Positions 1 through 8,153 of a stretch of 34,148 nucleotides of DNA are shown here, one piece after another. Under the pieces are notes generated by a model. It saw only the letters and a list, made by a program, of their open reading frames with translations, had not been told where the DNA came from and made no database searches. Source of the stretch: Blautia sp. (lineage in GTDB: Bacteria; Bacillota; Clostridia; Lachnospirales; Lachnospiraceae); assembly GCA_023664455.1 (NCBI GenBank), contig JAMPFM010000029.1:1-34148 (forward strand), given 5' to 3'. The position numbers were made by a program, and so were the translations under genes. Position 1 is the stretch's first letter, and every line of letters begins with the position of its first letter.

Positions 1-2
1 GT

Positions 3-98
3 ATTCAACAGGAAATTCGTAAGAGAGAGCATTACGAAAAACCAAGCGTAAGACGTAAGAAAAAATCTGAAGCAGCAAGAAAACGTAAATACAATTAA
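3..98 (+). CDS. rpsU: 30S ribosomal protein S21, C-terminal part (5' end outside window)
   Basis: This is the last 31 codons of an open frame that enters from the left edge and stops with TAA. The residues are extremely Lys/Arg rich and include [20 protein letters not shown], the typical S21 C-terminus. S21 sits on the small ribosomal subunit near the anti-Shine-Dalgarno end of 16S rRNA and assists initiation. A terminator follows 25 nt after the stop, so this gene ends its transcription unit. The start and ribosome binding site lie outside the window. Confidence 0.9.
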   Translation: MQQEIRKREHYEKPSVRRKKKSEAARKRKYN

Positions 99-123
99 GT
101 ACTTAGAAGAACCAAAGTAGAAC

Positions 124-150
124 AAATCCCTGATTTTTATCGGGGATTTT
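124..150 (+). terminator. Rho-independent terminator after rpsU
   Basis: A 10-bp stem (124-133 with 140-149, one G-T wobble) closes a 6-nt T-rich loop and is followed by a T-rich tract. It ends the rpsU transcript. Confidence 0.75.
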
Positions 151-274
151 GTTATTGTTTAAGTTATTGTTAATAGGAAATAAAAATTTTGCCGGCGATT
201 TTCCCGTAGGGAATCATATCCTTTTTCATTCAGTAATATTTATGATATAGATGAACTTATGGGAGAGATGTGTG

Positions 275-1453
275 TTGAAAAAAGAGAAAAGACGTCTTTT
301 AACCCTGTTTCTGACGCTGTGTGTGTCTGTCTGTATGTTTGTGCGGATACCGTTAAGGGTTCATGCCGCGCCGGACGTTTCCGCCCCCTCTTATGTGGTG
401 ATGGAAGCGTCCACAGGACAGATTATCTGTGAACAGGACGCCAATACGAAGAGAAGTCCGGCAAGTATTACGAAGATTATGACGCTGCTGATCGTATTTG
501 AGCATTTAAAAAGCGGAAGGATTCATTTAGAAGATTTGGTGACGACCAGCGCCTATGCCAAGTCTATGGGCGGTTCCCAGGTCTTTTTAGACGAGGGGGA
601 AACCCAGACGCTGGATACGATGATTAAATGTATTGCAGTAGCGTCGGGAAATGACGCCAGTGTGGCGGTAGCGGAATACATAGCGGGCAGCGAGGGCGAA
701 TTTGTCAAGCTGATGAATGACAAAGCAGAAAGCTTAGGGCTGCAGAATACCCATTTTGAAGACTGCTGTGGATTGACAGAATCGGATAATCATTATTCTT
801 CTGCAAAGGACGTAGCGATTATGTCAAGGGAACTGATTACGAAATATCCGGAAGTCTTTGACTATACCCAGATCTGGATGGAGGACATAGAGCATAGCAC
901 GGCGCAGGGCACGTCCACCTTTACGCTGTCTAGTACCAATAAGCTCCTGAAACAGTATGAGTGGGCGACAGGACTGAAAACAGGTTCCACGTCCAAAGCA
1001 TTATACTGCCTTTCGGCAACGGCGGACAGGGACGGTATGGAGCTGATTGCGGTCGTCATGGCGGCGCCGGATGGAAAATCAAGGTTTTCGGACGCAATAG
1101 CGCTCCTAAATTATGGGTATAGCGTCAGCCAGATGTATACAGATGAAAATAAAGATGCGCTGCCGATTCAGAAAGTGCACGGCGGCGTGGAAGATGAGGT
1201 AAACCTCGCTTATGCAGGGGCATTTCATTATCTGGATACTGCCGGAAATAATTTAAACGATATCGAGAAAGAAATCAGTCTGCCAGGTATCATCGAGGCG
1301 CCTGTGACAGAGGGGGACGCTGTCGGGGAAGCGGTATATAAATTAAATGGCAACCGCATCGGGAGTGTGTCCATTCTTGCCGCAAAAACCGTAGAAAAAG
1401 CCGGTTATCTGGACTATCTGAACAAAGTATGGAGGAAATATCTGGTTTCCTAA
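275..1453 (+). CDS. D-alanyl-D-alanine carboxypeptidase (penicillin-binding protein 5/DacF family), copy 1
   Basis: An exported serine peptidase that trims the terminal D-Ala from peptidoglycan pentapeptides. From a TTG start the protein has 392 residues, with a Lys/Arg-rich start, a hydrophobic stretch and a VHA-A signal-peptidase site near residue 31. The three penicillin-binding motifs are present in order: SITK (64-67, nucleophile Ser64), SGN (125-127) and KTG (236-238). A C-terminal beta-rich domain follows, as in PBP5. TTG at 275 is preferred because GGGAGAG lies 7 nt before it. An upstream in-frame ATG at 251 would add eight residues but has no ribosome binding site. No clear terminator follows. 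A separate promoter serves the next gene. A second paralogue lies at 3925. The family is secure; the exact physiological role, vegetative or sporulation, cannot be read from the sequence. Confidence 0.9.
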   Translation: MKKEKRRLLTLFLTLCVSVCMFVRIPLRVHAAPDVSAPSYVVMEASTGQIICEQDANTKRSPASITKIMTLLIVFEHLKSGRIHLEDLVTTSAYAKSMGGSQVFLDEGETQTLDTMIKCIAVASGNDASVAVAEYIAGSEGEFVKLMNDKAESLGLQNTHFEDCCGLTESDNHYSSAKDVAIMSRELITKYPEVFDYTQIWMEDIEHSTAQGTSTFTLSSTNKLLKQYEWATGLKTGSTSKALYCLSATADRDGMELIAVVMAAPDGKSRFSDAIALLNYGYSVSQMYTDENKDALPIQKVHGGVEDEVNLAYAGAFHYLDTAGNNLNDIEKEISLPGIIEAPVTEGDAVGEAVYKLNGNRIGSVSILAAKTVEKAGYLDYLNKVWRKYLVS

Positions 1454-1466
1454 AGGGACAAAAAGA

Positions 1467-1496
1467 TTGCAGTTTTCTTGTTATCTATGCTATACT
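1467..1496 (+). promoter_or_regulatory. Probable sigma-A promoter for the metallophosphoesterase-scpAB genes
   Basis: TTGCAG (1467-1472) and TATACT (1491-1496) are separated by 18 nt. They lie just after the stop of the first carboxypeptidase and about 65 nt before the next start codon. Confidence 0.5.
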
Positions 1497-1559
1497 ATAT
1501 AGCGTGCGCATTGGAAAGTGGCAGTATGTACGATGCGGAATGAAATATGGAGAATAAAA

Positions 1560-2414
1560 ATGACTCTTTTATTTGCAGCGGTAATTGTAATTCTAATCTG
1601 TTTTTGTCTCATTATGTGTTATGACTGTAACCGGTTTGTGACGGTTTCCTATGAAGCAGCGTCTGGAAAGATTACAAAGGAATGCACCTTTGTGCTTTTA
1701 TCGGATTTACACAATAAATCTTTCGGAAAACAGAATGAAAAGCTGCTTAGGAAGATAGAAGAGATTTCCCCGGACGGCATTCTGATAGCGGGCGATATGC
1801 TGACTGCGCAGAGAGGTGAGAAATACCATGTGGCGGCAAACTTGATGGAAGCGCTTGCCGCGAAATATCCTGTTTATTACGGGATGGGGAATCATGAACA
1901 CCGTCTGCAAACAAGCCCCGAAGAGTTTGAAGGGCTGTATGATAAATATATGGAATATATCCATCGTGCAGGGATTGAGCCTCTGATAAACGAAAGCGTC
2001 AGTCTGCCGTCTGCAAACATCCGCATCACGGGTTTGCAGATGGAAGGCTGTTATTATCGGAAATTTCGCAAATATCCGATGTCCGAATCTTACCTGACGG
2101 ACATGCTGGGAAAGCGGCAGGAGGACAAGTTTCAGATTCTGATTGCCCATAACCCGGATTATTTTGACGAATATGCCCGCTGGGGAGCGGATATGGTCGT
2201 ATCCGGGCATGTTCATGGCGGTCTGATGCGGCTGCCTATTCTTGGCGGCGTCATCTCTCCGAAACTGACCCTTTTTCCCAAATATGACGGAGGGAAATTT
2301 GAATGCGGCAATTCTGTCATGATTTTAAGCAGGGGACTTGGAACCCACACACTGCCAATCCGGATATGGAATCCCGGCGAATTGATAACGATTCATCTAA
2401 AACCGAAGACATAA
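1560..2414 (+). CDS. Membrane-anchored metallophosphoesterase (YkuE-like calcineurin family)
   Basis: A 284-residue protein with one N-terminal membrane segment (about residues 3-20) followed by a calcineurin-like metallophosphoesterase domain facing the outside. The two-metal site is complete: DLH (Asp49, His51), GD (Asp79), GNHEH (Asn111, His112), AHNPD (His197) and GHVHGG (His217, His219). Relatives related to YkuE or LpxH act on phospholipid or UDP-lipid pyrophosphates, but the substrate cannot be inferred here. The ATG at 1560 is chosen because GGAG lies 7 nt before it. The frame is open 14 codons further upstream, without a ribosome binding site. The gene sits 30 nt before scpA and probably shares its transcript. 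Family call is firm, substrate unknown. Confidence 0.85.
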   Translation: MTLLFAAVIVILICFCLIMCYDCNRFVTVSYEAASGKITKECTFVLLSDLHNKSFGKQNEKLLRKIEEISPDGILIAGDMLTAQRGEKYHVAANLMEALAAKYPVYYGMGNHEHRLQTSPEEFEGLYDKYMEYIHRAGIEPLINESVSLPSANIRITGLQMEGCYYRKFRKYPMSESYLTDMLGKRQEDKFQILIAHNPDYFDEYARWGADMVVSGHVHGGLMRLPILGGVISPKLTLFPKYDGGKFECGNSVMILSRGLGTHTLPIRIWNPGELITIHLKPKT

Positions 2415-2444
2415 ATAGATTGTAGTAGAAAAGGCGGACAAACT

Positions 2445-3194
2445 ATGGCAATTCTAGTAAAACTGGAGGTTTTTGAAGGCCCCCTGGATTTGTTATTACA
2501 CCTGATTGATAAAAATAAAGTAGATATTTACGATATTCCGATTGTGGAAATTACAGAGCAGTATCTGGATTATATCAGACAGATGGAAACCGAGGACATG
2601 AATGTCATGAGTGAGTTTCTGGTTATGGCAGCCACGCTGATTGACATTAAATGCAAGATGCTTCTGCCAAGAGAAGTCAATGAGGAGGGCGAAGAAGAAG
2701 ACCCACGGGCAGAATTGGTAGAGAAGCTGTTGGAATATAAGATGTGCAAGTATATGTCTTACGAACTGAAAGATAGGATGATTAGTGCAGAAAGAAGTCT
2801 CTATAAGAGACCGACGCTTCCGAAAGAAGTAGAAGATTATAAGCAGCCGGTGGATTATGAAGAGCTGATAGGTGATATGACGCTTGCGAAGCTGCATGAA
2901 ATTTTCAGGTCTGTCATGAAACGACAAGAGGATAAAATAGACCCTGTCAGAAGTACCTTCGGTAAGATTGAGAAGGATGAAATTGACATGGACGTAAAGA
3001 CGATATACATAGAAGACTATATCAGAACGCATAAGGCGTTCAGTTTTCGGAAGTTATTGGAAAAGCAGCATAGTAAAATGGAAGTAATCGTTACCTTCCT
3101 CGTGATTTTAGAGTTAATGAAAATCGGAAAAATCGGGATTGAGCAGGAAGATATTTTTGCAGATATCATCATTACGTCAAAAGAGGCTGTATGA
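2445..3194 (+). CDS. scpA: Segregation and condensation protein A (kleisin of the SMC complex)
   Basis: ScpA is the kleisin that bridges the heads of the SMC dimer and, with ScpB, forms bacterial condensin for chromosome compaction and segregation in the cytoplasm. The 249-residue length is normal. The N-terminus carries the family signature FEGPLDLLLHLI (residues 9-20), which belongs to the SMC-binding helical domain. An acidic linker (about residues 84-90) and a C-terminal winged-helix region (about 190-245, including VIVTFLVILELMK) follow. scpB starts 24 nt after the stop, so the pair is co-transcribed and presumably co-expressed for stoichiometric complex assembly. Confidence 0.95.
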   Translation: MAILVKLEVFEGPLDLLLHLIDKNKVDIYDIPIVEITEQYLDYIRQMETEDMNVMSEFLVMAATLIDIKCKMLLPREVNEEGEEEDPRAELVEKLLEYKMCKYMSYELKDRMISAERSLYKRPTLPKEVEDYKQPVDYEELIGDMTLAKLHEIFRSVMKRQEDKIDPVRSTFGKIEKDEIDMDVKTIYIEDYIRTHKAFSFRKLLEKQHSKMEVIVTFLVILELMKIGKIGIEQEDIFADIIITSKEAV

Positions 3195-3218
3195 GTCTGT
3201 GGTGAAGGAGTATGACAG

Positions 3219-3809
3219 ATGGAAAGACAAAAGGCAAAAGCAGTGTTAGAGGCAGTTCTTTTTACGATGGGGGATTCCGTTGAGATTGACAGACTTTCCC
3301 AAGTGATAGAAGAAGACTTGCAGACGACGAAAGATATTTTAGCGGAAATGGAACAGGATTATCTGAATGAGGAACGGGGCATTCAATTGACCACATTGGA
3401 CAATGCAGTGCAGCTTGGCACGAAGGGAGAGCTTTATGAATATCTTATCAAGGTGGCAAAGACGCCGAGGAAATTTGTGCTGACGGACACTTTATTAGAA
3501 ACGCTGTCCATTATCGCGTACAAGCAGCCGATTACAAGACTGGAAATTGAGAAAGTACGGGGCGTAAGCTGTGACCATGCAGTCAACAGGCTTTTGGAAT
3601 TTGATTTAATTACGGAAGTGGGGAGGCTGGACGCGCCGGGGCGTCCGCTTTTATTCGGGACGACAGAGCAGTTTCTTAGAAGTTTCGGCGTGAAGTCTTT
3701 GGACGATTTGCCCCAAATTAATCCGGTGCAGATGGAAGAATTTAAACTGCAGGCGGAATCAGAAGTCTTTAAACAGCAGGAGGAGCCGGAAGTGCAGATT
3801 GATATCTAA
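3219..3809 (+). CDS. scpB: Segregation and condensation protein B
   Basis: ScpB dimerises and binds the ScpA kleisin in the SMC-ScpAB complex. The 196-residue protein shows two winged-helix units. The second contains the diagnostic ETLSIIAYKQPITRLEIE (residues about 92-109) followed by RGVSCDHAVNRLLE and the GRPLLFGTTEQFLRSFG end motif. AAGGAG sits 8 nt before the ATG at 3219, which fixes the start; an ATG at 3212 is out of frame. A strong hairpin with a T-tract begins 75 nt after the stop and would end the scpAB message, although it also covers the start of the next gene. Confidence 0.95.
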   Translation: MERQKAKAVLEAVLFTMGDSVEIDRLSQVIEEDLQTTKDILAEMEQDYLNEERGIQLTTLDNAVQLGTKGELYEYLIKVAKTPRKFVLTDTLLETLSIIAYKQPITRLEIEKVRGVSCDHAVNRLLEFDLITEVGRLDAPGRPLLFGTTEQFLRSFGVKSLDDLPQINPVQMEEFKLQAESEVFKQQEEPEVQIDI

Positions 3810-3884
3810 TGAATGAACAAGAATAAAACAAGAATAGAAGGCGAGCGTTTAGAGAAATTCTGACAGGTATTGTCATAGAGTCAG

Positions 3885-3942
3885 GCGCATATACATTAGC
3901 AAGGAATGTTTTTCGGGTTAATGTATGTGCGCTTTTTCTTTT
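3885..3942 (+). terminator. Terminator-like hairpin overlapping the start of the next gene
   Basis: A 14-bp stem with one wobble (3885-3898 with 3919-3932), extendable to 16 bp, closes a 16-nt loop and is followed by TTTTTCTTTT. The loop contains AAGGA, the only Shine-Dalgarno-like sequence nearby. The ATG at 3925 of the downstream carboxypeptidase lies in the right arm. It therefore looks like a normal terminator for scpAB and also like a structure controlling the next gene. Confidence 0.7.
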
Positions 3943-5202
3943 CACAAATTAAAAAAAGGCAGGAAACGCCTGGCAGCCTTCTTTTTGCTGCTGCTTTTGC
4001 TGCCAGTATCTATCCGGCTTACTGTAAAAGCGGAGGATACGCCCTTACAAATTCATGCACAAGCAAAAGATTCGCCCTTACAGCTTTATGCGCAGGCAGC
4101 AGTGTTACTGGATGCGGATTCGGGGCGTGTATTATATGGGAAAAATGAAAACGAAGCGTTGCCGATGGCAAGTACCACTAAGATTATGACCTGCATTCTG
4201 GCGCTGGAATACGGGAATCTGGACGATATTGCAGAGGTTTCCGCCTATGCAGCGAGTATGCCGAAAGTAAAATTGTATATGCAGAAAGGCGAGCAGTACC
4301 GGCTGGGAGATTTGCTCTATTCCCTGATGCTGGAATCCCATAATGATTCGGCGATAGCCATTGCGGAAACAGTCGGTGGCAGTGTGGAAGAATTTGCTGC
4401 GATGATGAACCAGAAGGCAAGGGATATCGGCTGCTATGATACCTATTTTATCACGCCTAATGGTCTGGACGCCGTAGTCAGCGATTCCGGGAAAATCCAT
4501 TCCACGACGGCGGCGGATTTGGCAAAGATTATGGCGTACTGTGTGACCGACTCGGTCAAAAAAGAGCAGTTTCTTCAGATTACGCAGACGAGGGAGTATG
4601 ATTTTTGCGATGTAAGCGGCGCAAGAAGTTTCCATTGCAGCAATCACAACAGTTTTTTGAGTATGATGGATGAAGCGATCTCGGGGAAAACGGGATTTAC
4701 GAATAAGGCGGGCTATTGCTATGTGGGCGCGGTGGAAAGTGAGGGGCGCATTTTCACGGTGGCGCTGTTGGCGTGCGGCTGGCCAAACCACAAGACCTAT
4801 AAGTGGAGTGACATGACGAAACTGGCGCAGTACGGTATGGAACGCTATGCTTACCGGGATATTTATGAGGAGAGGCAGTTTTCTAAGATTCCAGTTGCGG
4901 GCGGCATTGCCGGAGCGGACGCGACGCCTTATGAGAGGGCGGCGGTTACAGTAGCCTTAGAAGAATCCGAAAGACAAAGCCTTCCTTATCTGCTTTGTGA
5001 AGAGGACGTCGTGGAAGTGAAGACGAACCTGGCAGCAGAGTTAGAAGCGCCGGTAGTGTGCGGGGAAAGCGTAGGAAAAGTAACTTATTACCTAAACGGC
5101 GAGCTAATCAAAGAATATGAGGTTGTCGCGACGGAGGAAATAGAAAAAATTCATTATACATGGATTTTACAGTATATTTTGCAGCTCTTTTTACCGGGTT
5201 AG
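3925..5202 (+). CDS. D-alanyl-D-alanine carboxypeptidase (penicillin-binding protein family), copy 2
   Basis: A second exported D,D-carboxypeptidase, 425 residues. A basic start and a long Leu-rich hydrophobic run (about residues 16-30) form a signal peptide ending near VKA-E. Active-site motifs are STTK (83-86), SHN (138-140) and KTG (255-257). SHN replaces the SGN of copy 1, so the two are diverged paralogues rather than a recent duplication. Between signal and catalytic domain is a short imperfect duplication (DTPLQIHAQA, then DSPLQLYAQA). The C-terminal domain and a final hydrophobic helix (about 411-424) suggest membrane attachment as in PBP5. The start is uncertain: ATG 3925 has no well-spaced ribosome binding site and lies inside a terminator-like hairpin. 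No better in-frame start was found before the signal peptide. Confidence 0.87.
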   Translation: MCAFSFHKLKKGRKRLAAFFLLLLLLPVSIRLTVKAEDTPLQIHAQAKDSPLQLYAQAAVLLDADSGRVLYGKNENEALPMASTTKIMTCILALEYGNLDDIAEVSAYAASMPKVKLYMQKGEQYRLGDLLYSLMLESHNDSAIAIAETVGGSVEEFAAMMNQKARDIGCYDTYFITPNGLDAVVSDSGKIHSTTAADLAKIMAYCVTDSVKKEQFLQITQTREYDFCDVSGARSFHCSNHNSFLSMMDEAISGKTGFTNKAGYCYVGAVESEGRIFTVALLACGWPNHKTYKWSDMTKLAQYGMERYAYRDIYEERQFSKIPVAGGIAGADATPYERAAVTVALEESERQSLPYLLCEEDVVEVKTNLAAELEAPVVCGESVGKVTYYLNGELIKEYEVVATEEIEKIHYTWILQYILQLFLPG

Positions 5203-5331
5203 CGTTTGGGACGGATTCCCCTTTTTATCCCAATTTATCAGCCGCTTTTGTCAGAATTTCTGGGTGCGTTTAATTTTTACATATTTTTAGAAAATTTAGC
5301 TAGTCCTTTTTCTTAATATATGGTACACTTA

Positions 5332-5360
5332 CTTATGTGTGTGGTAACGCACATCATAAG
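5332..5360 (+). promoter_or_regulatory. Leader dyad upstream of the decarboxylase operon
   Basis: CTTATGTGTG (5332-5341) pairs with CACA plus CATAAG (5350-5360) around one bulged T, giving about 10-11 bp. It follows TACACT (5324-5329), a possible -10 element without a good -35. It could be an operator or a leader hairpin; the sequence does not decide. Confidence 0.35.
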
Positions 5361-5407
5361 ATAATCTGTTTTTATTATTTTTAAGAAGATAAATGGAGGG
5401 CTGAAAA

Positions 5408-6835
5408 ATGAGTACTACTTCTCAAGCGGGTCAAAGAATCAATGCTTTGCTCGATGAAAACAGTTTCGTTGAGATTGGTGCGCTTGTCACTGCAAGGGCA
5501 ACAGATTTCAACCTGAAACAGACGGAAACTCCTTCAGACGGTGTGATTACCGGCTATGGGGTAATCGAAGGCAATCTTGTGTATGTATACAGCCAGGATG
5601 CTTCCGTATTGAACGGGACCGTCGGCGAAATGCATGCAAAGAAAATTGCCAATCTTTATGATTTGGCAATGAAGACAGGCGCACCTGTGATTGGATTGCT
5701 CGATTCTGCAGGTCTTAGATTGCAGGAAGCAACGGACGCTTTAAACGGGTTTGGTGAGATTTATCTGAAACAGACGCTGGCTTCTGGTGTGATTCCGCAG
5801 ATTACGGCAGTTTTTGGGACATGCGGCGGCGGACTGGCAGTCGTTCCCGGACTGACGGATTTTACCTTCATGGAAGCGGACAAGGCGAAATTGTTTGTCA
5901 ATTCCCCGAATGCACTGGATGGCAATGTGATTACCAAATGTGATACGAGCGCGGCTGCGTTCCAGAGCGAGGAAGCGGGAAACGTGGATGTGGCTGCAGA
6001 CGAAGCGTCTATCCTTGCGCAGATCAGACAGTTAGTTTCCATGCTGCCTACCAATAATGCAGAGATTGCAGTATCCGACTGTACGGACGACTTGAACAGA
6101 GGATGCCCAGAACTTGTAAACTGTGTGGGCGATACTTCCATTGCATTGTCCCAGATTGCAGATGATGGTATTTTTGTGGAAGTAAAACAGAATTATGCGA
6201 AAGATATGGTAGCTGGTTTTATCAAATTAAACGGCGCGACAATCGGAGCCGTAGCCAATCGGACGCAGGTATATGATGAGAATGGGGAAGTGACAGAGAA
6301 GTTTGATGCAGCGCTGTCCGTCCGCGGCGCAGAGAAAGCGGCAGATTTCATTAACTTCTGTGATGCGTTTGAAATTCCTGTCTTGTCTTTGACCAATGTA
6401 AAAGGCTTTGCCGCTACGAAATGTTCCGAGAAGAGAATGGCGAAAGCCGTTGCAAAACTTACATATGCTTTTGCAAACGCAACCGTGCCCAAAGTAAACG
6501 TTATCATCGGAAAAGCATATGGAAGTGCATATGTGGCAATGAATTCCAAAGCGATTGGCGCAGATATTACGATGGCGTGGCCGGATGCGGAAATCGGTAC
6601 GATGGATGCGGCGCTTGCAGCGAAGATTATCTGCGACGGACAAGGCTCTGAGGCAATTGACGCCTGTGCCAAAGAGTATGAAGCGCTGCAGAACCATGTG
6701 ACAAGCGCAGCTAAGAGAGGATATGTAGACCAGATTGTAGAGCCTGTTGATACAAGAAAGTATGTAATAGGGGCATTTGAGATGCTGGCGACAAAAAGTG
6801 AAGGCCGTCCAGAGAAAAAGCACGGTACGGTTTAG
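5408..6835 (+). CDS. CoA-type carboxyltransferase subunit of a biotin-dependent decarboxylase/transcarboxylase
   Basis: A 475-residue member of the carboxyltransferase family that includes the alpha subunits of methylmalonyl-CoA and glutaconyl-CoA decarboxylase and the 12S subunit of transcarboxylase. These move carboxyl between an acyl-CoA and biotin. Two crotonase-like halves are visible: an N-half with DSAGLRLQEA and FGTCGGGLAVVPGLTDF, and a C-half with GKAYGSAYVAMNSK and WPDAEIGTMDA, which form oxyanion pockets. GGAGG lies 8 nt before the ATG. It heads an operon with an OadG-like protein, biotin carrier, OadB pump and a pyruvate/oxaloacetate-type carboxyltransferase, and no biotin carboxylase is present. 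That points to decarboxylation or transcarboxylation rather than ATP-driven carboxylation. It is somewhat shorter than typical MmdA (about 510 residues, from memory). The acyl-CoA substrate is not determined. Confidence 0.8.
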   Translation: MSTTSQAGQRINALLDENSFVEIGALVTARATDFNLKQTETPSDGVITGYGVIEGNLVYVYSQDASVLNGTVGEMHAKKIANLYDLAMKTGAPVIGLLDSAGLRLQEATDALNGFGEIYLKQTLASGVIPQITAVFGTCGGGLAVVPGLTDFTFMEADKAKLFVNSPNALDGNVITKCDTSAAAFQSEEAGNVDVAADEASILAQIRQLVSMLPTNNAEIAVSDCTDDLNRGCPELVNCVGDTSIALSQIADDGIFVEVKQNYAKDMVAGFIKLNGATIGAVANRTQVYDENGEVTEKFDAALSVRGAEKAADFINFCDAFEIPVLSLTNVKGFAATKCSEKRMAKAVAKLTYAFANATVPKVNVIIGKAYGSAYVAMNSKAIGADITMAWPDAEIGTMDAALAAKIICDGQGSEAIDACAKEYEALQNHVTSAAKRGYVDQIVEPVDTRKYVIGAFEMLATKSEGRPEKKHGTV

Positions 6836-6852
6836 AAAGGATGATACTTAAT

Positions 6853-7608
6853 ATGAAAAAATGGTTATTAGTATTAGGTATAATTACCTGTATGGCAGGT
6901 CTGACGGCATGTGGTCAACAGGAACAGCAGGAGATGCCGAACATGCTTTCAGAACAGGAAGCGACGAAGCTGGCAAGCGACTGGGCGAACGATATCAGCC
7001 AGGTAGTTGCCCGGCAGATGGAAGGTGATTTCATTGCGCTTGCAGAACAAAACGGCTGGGACACGGCGGTGTTTGAAGGCGCTTTTGAAAGCTGGAAGAG
7101 CGCTTCCGAAGATATGGGTAATTATGAAGAAGTAATTGAAGTTACGGAAAACAGCATGGTCGGGGAAATGCATAATGACACGAATTACCCGGTGGAAGGC
7201 ACGATTGTTTTCCGGGTTAAGGGAAGTAAGCATAATGCGACGGTAGAGCTTGTGTATGAGAATTATATGCCAGTCACGATTTCTACCAATGTAGAATACA
7301 CGTTTGCTGAAAATATGCAGAAGGCGGCGCTTAATACAGTACTTGGTATGGGAACCGTATTTGTAATCCTGATATTAATCAGTCTGATTATATCCGCCTT
7401 TGGTCTGATTCCGAAACTTGTGAAGCCTAAGAAACAGCCTGAGGAAGAGAAGAAGAGCGCTCCTGTGGCAGTACAGGCGCCCGTAGAAGAAGACCTTTCA
7501 GATGACTTAGAGCTGGCAGCCGTAATTGCAGCAGCAGTTGCCGCTTATGAGGGTTCCGGTTCCACAGATGGATTTGTAGTAAGGTCCATTAGAAAAGCAA
7601 ACAGATAA
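6853..7608 (+). CDS. OadG-like subunit of a sodium-pump decarboxylase, with lipoprotein N-terminus
   Basis: A 251-residue protein of unusual layout. It starts with a lipoprotein signal (MKKWLLVLG... LTAC, lipidated Cys20). An acidic extracytoplasmic domain of about 140 residues follows, then one membrane helix (about 163-186, VFVILILISLIISAFGLIPK) and a cytoplasmic tail ending in a short amphipathic segment (GFVVRSIRKANR). The helix and the tail match small OadG gamma subunits, which hold the soluble carboxyltransferase to the membrane pump. The final motif resembles the end of decarboxylase delta/gamma chains. ATG 6853 is preferred: AAAGGA lies 11 nt before it, whereas ATG 6841 abuts that sequence and adds four residues. 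It follows the carboxyltransferase by 17 nt. The function of the outer domain is unknown. Confidence 0.72.
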   Translation: MKKWLLVLGIITCMAGLTACGQQEQQEMPNMLSEQEATKLASDWANDISQVVARQMEGDFIALAEQNGWDTAVFEGAFESWKSASEDMGNYEEVIEVTENSMVGEMHNDTNYPVEGTIVFRVKGSKHNATVELVYENYMPVTISTNVEYTFAENMQKAALNTVLGMGTVFVILILISLIISAFGLIPKLVKPKKQPEEEKKSAPVAVQAPVEEDLSDDLELAAVIAAAVAAYEGSGSTDGFVVRSIRKANR

Positions 7609-7617
7609 TCAAGAAAA

Positions 7618-7648
7618 CTGGCATTCATAAAAGGACAGAACATGCCAG
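7618..7648 (+). other. Intercistronic stem-loop, OadG-like/biotin carrier gap
   Basis: CTGGCAT (7618-7624) pairs perfectly with ATGCCAG (7642-7648) around a 17-nt loop. There is no T-tract, so it is not a normal terminator. It may protect or process the operon mRNA. Confidence 0.45.
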
Positions 7649-7684
7649 GATGGAAAAATGAAATAAAAATGGAGGAAGAAATCA

Positions 7685-8059
7685 ATGAAAAATTATACAA
7701 TTACCGTAAACGGAAGCGTATATGATGTAGTAGTAGAAGAAGGTGCAGCAAGCGGTGTTGCAAGGGCAGCGGCTCCCGCAGCGCCGAAAGCGGCTCCTAA
7801 GGCAGCTCCGGCAGCAGCAGCTCCGGCGGCGGGCGGCGCAGCAGGCAGCGTTAGAATCGAAGCGGGCGCAGCAGGCAAAGTATTTAAATTGGAAGCAAGC
7901 GTAGGACAGGCAGTGAAAAAAGGCGACGCTGTCGTAATTCTGGAAGCTATGAAGATGGAAATCCCTGTAGTTGCTCCTCAGGACGGAACCGTGGCAAGCA
8001 TTAATGTCGCTGTCGGAGACCCTGTAGAAGCAGGTGCATTACTTGCTACAATGAACTAA
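7685..8059 (+). CDS. Biotin carboxyl carrier subunit of the decarboxylase
   Basis: A 124-residue carrier protein that shuttles carboxyl on biotin between the carboxyltransferase active sites and the membrane pump. Residues 1-20 form a short N-terminal beta segment. Residues 21-54 are an Ala/Pro/Lys linker (repeats of AAP and KAAP) acting as a flexible arm, and 55-124 form the biotinyl domain with EAMKM, Lys90 being the biotinylation site. This resembles the gamma subunit of glutaconyl-CoA decarboxylase and the 1.3S subunit of transcarboxylase. GGAGGAAG precedes the ATG at good spacing. It is the only biotin domain in the operon; neither carboxyltransferase carries one. Confidence 0.9.
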   Translation: MKNYTITVNGSVYDVVVEEGAASGVARAAAPAAPKAAPKAAPAAAAPAAGGAAGSVRIEAGAAGKVFKLEASVGQAVKKGDAVVILEAMKMEIPVVAPQDGTVASINVAVGDPVEAGALLATMN

Positions 8060-8069
8060 ATGTCTCATC

Positions 8070-8116
8070 GCGGTCCGTCAATGGGATTGAAAAGAAAAGA
8101 CCAGCAGACGGACGGC
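8070..8116 (+). other. Intercistronic stem-loop, biotin carrier/oadB gap
   Basis: The 10-nt arms 8070-8079 and 8107-8116 pair at 9 of 10 positions around a 27-nt purine-rich loop. There is no T-tract after it. It occupies the 94-nt gap before the pump subunit. Confidence 0.45.
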
Positions 8117-8153
8117 GGCACAAATTTGTATAATTACTACAGGAGGTAAAAAC

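Noticed and set aside
3906-4148. 80-codon frame starting at AAGGAATG before the second carboxypeptidase
   Set aside because: It overlaps the signal peptide and catalytic region of the carboxypeptidase in another frame, and the AAGGA abuts the ATG with no spacing.
5205-5232. Terminator after the second carboxypeptidase (GGGA/TCCC hairpin followed by CTTTTTAT)
   Set aside because: The stem is only about 4 bp, too weak to report as a feature.
7693-7878. Open frame on the opposite strand of the biotin carrier gene
   Set aside because: It mirrors the Ala/Pro-rich linker codons; a shadow of the real gene.
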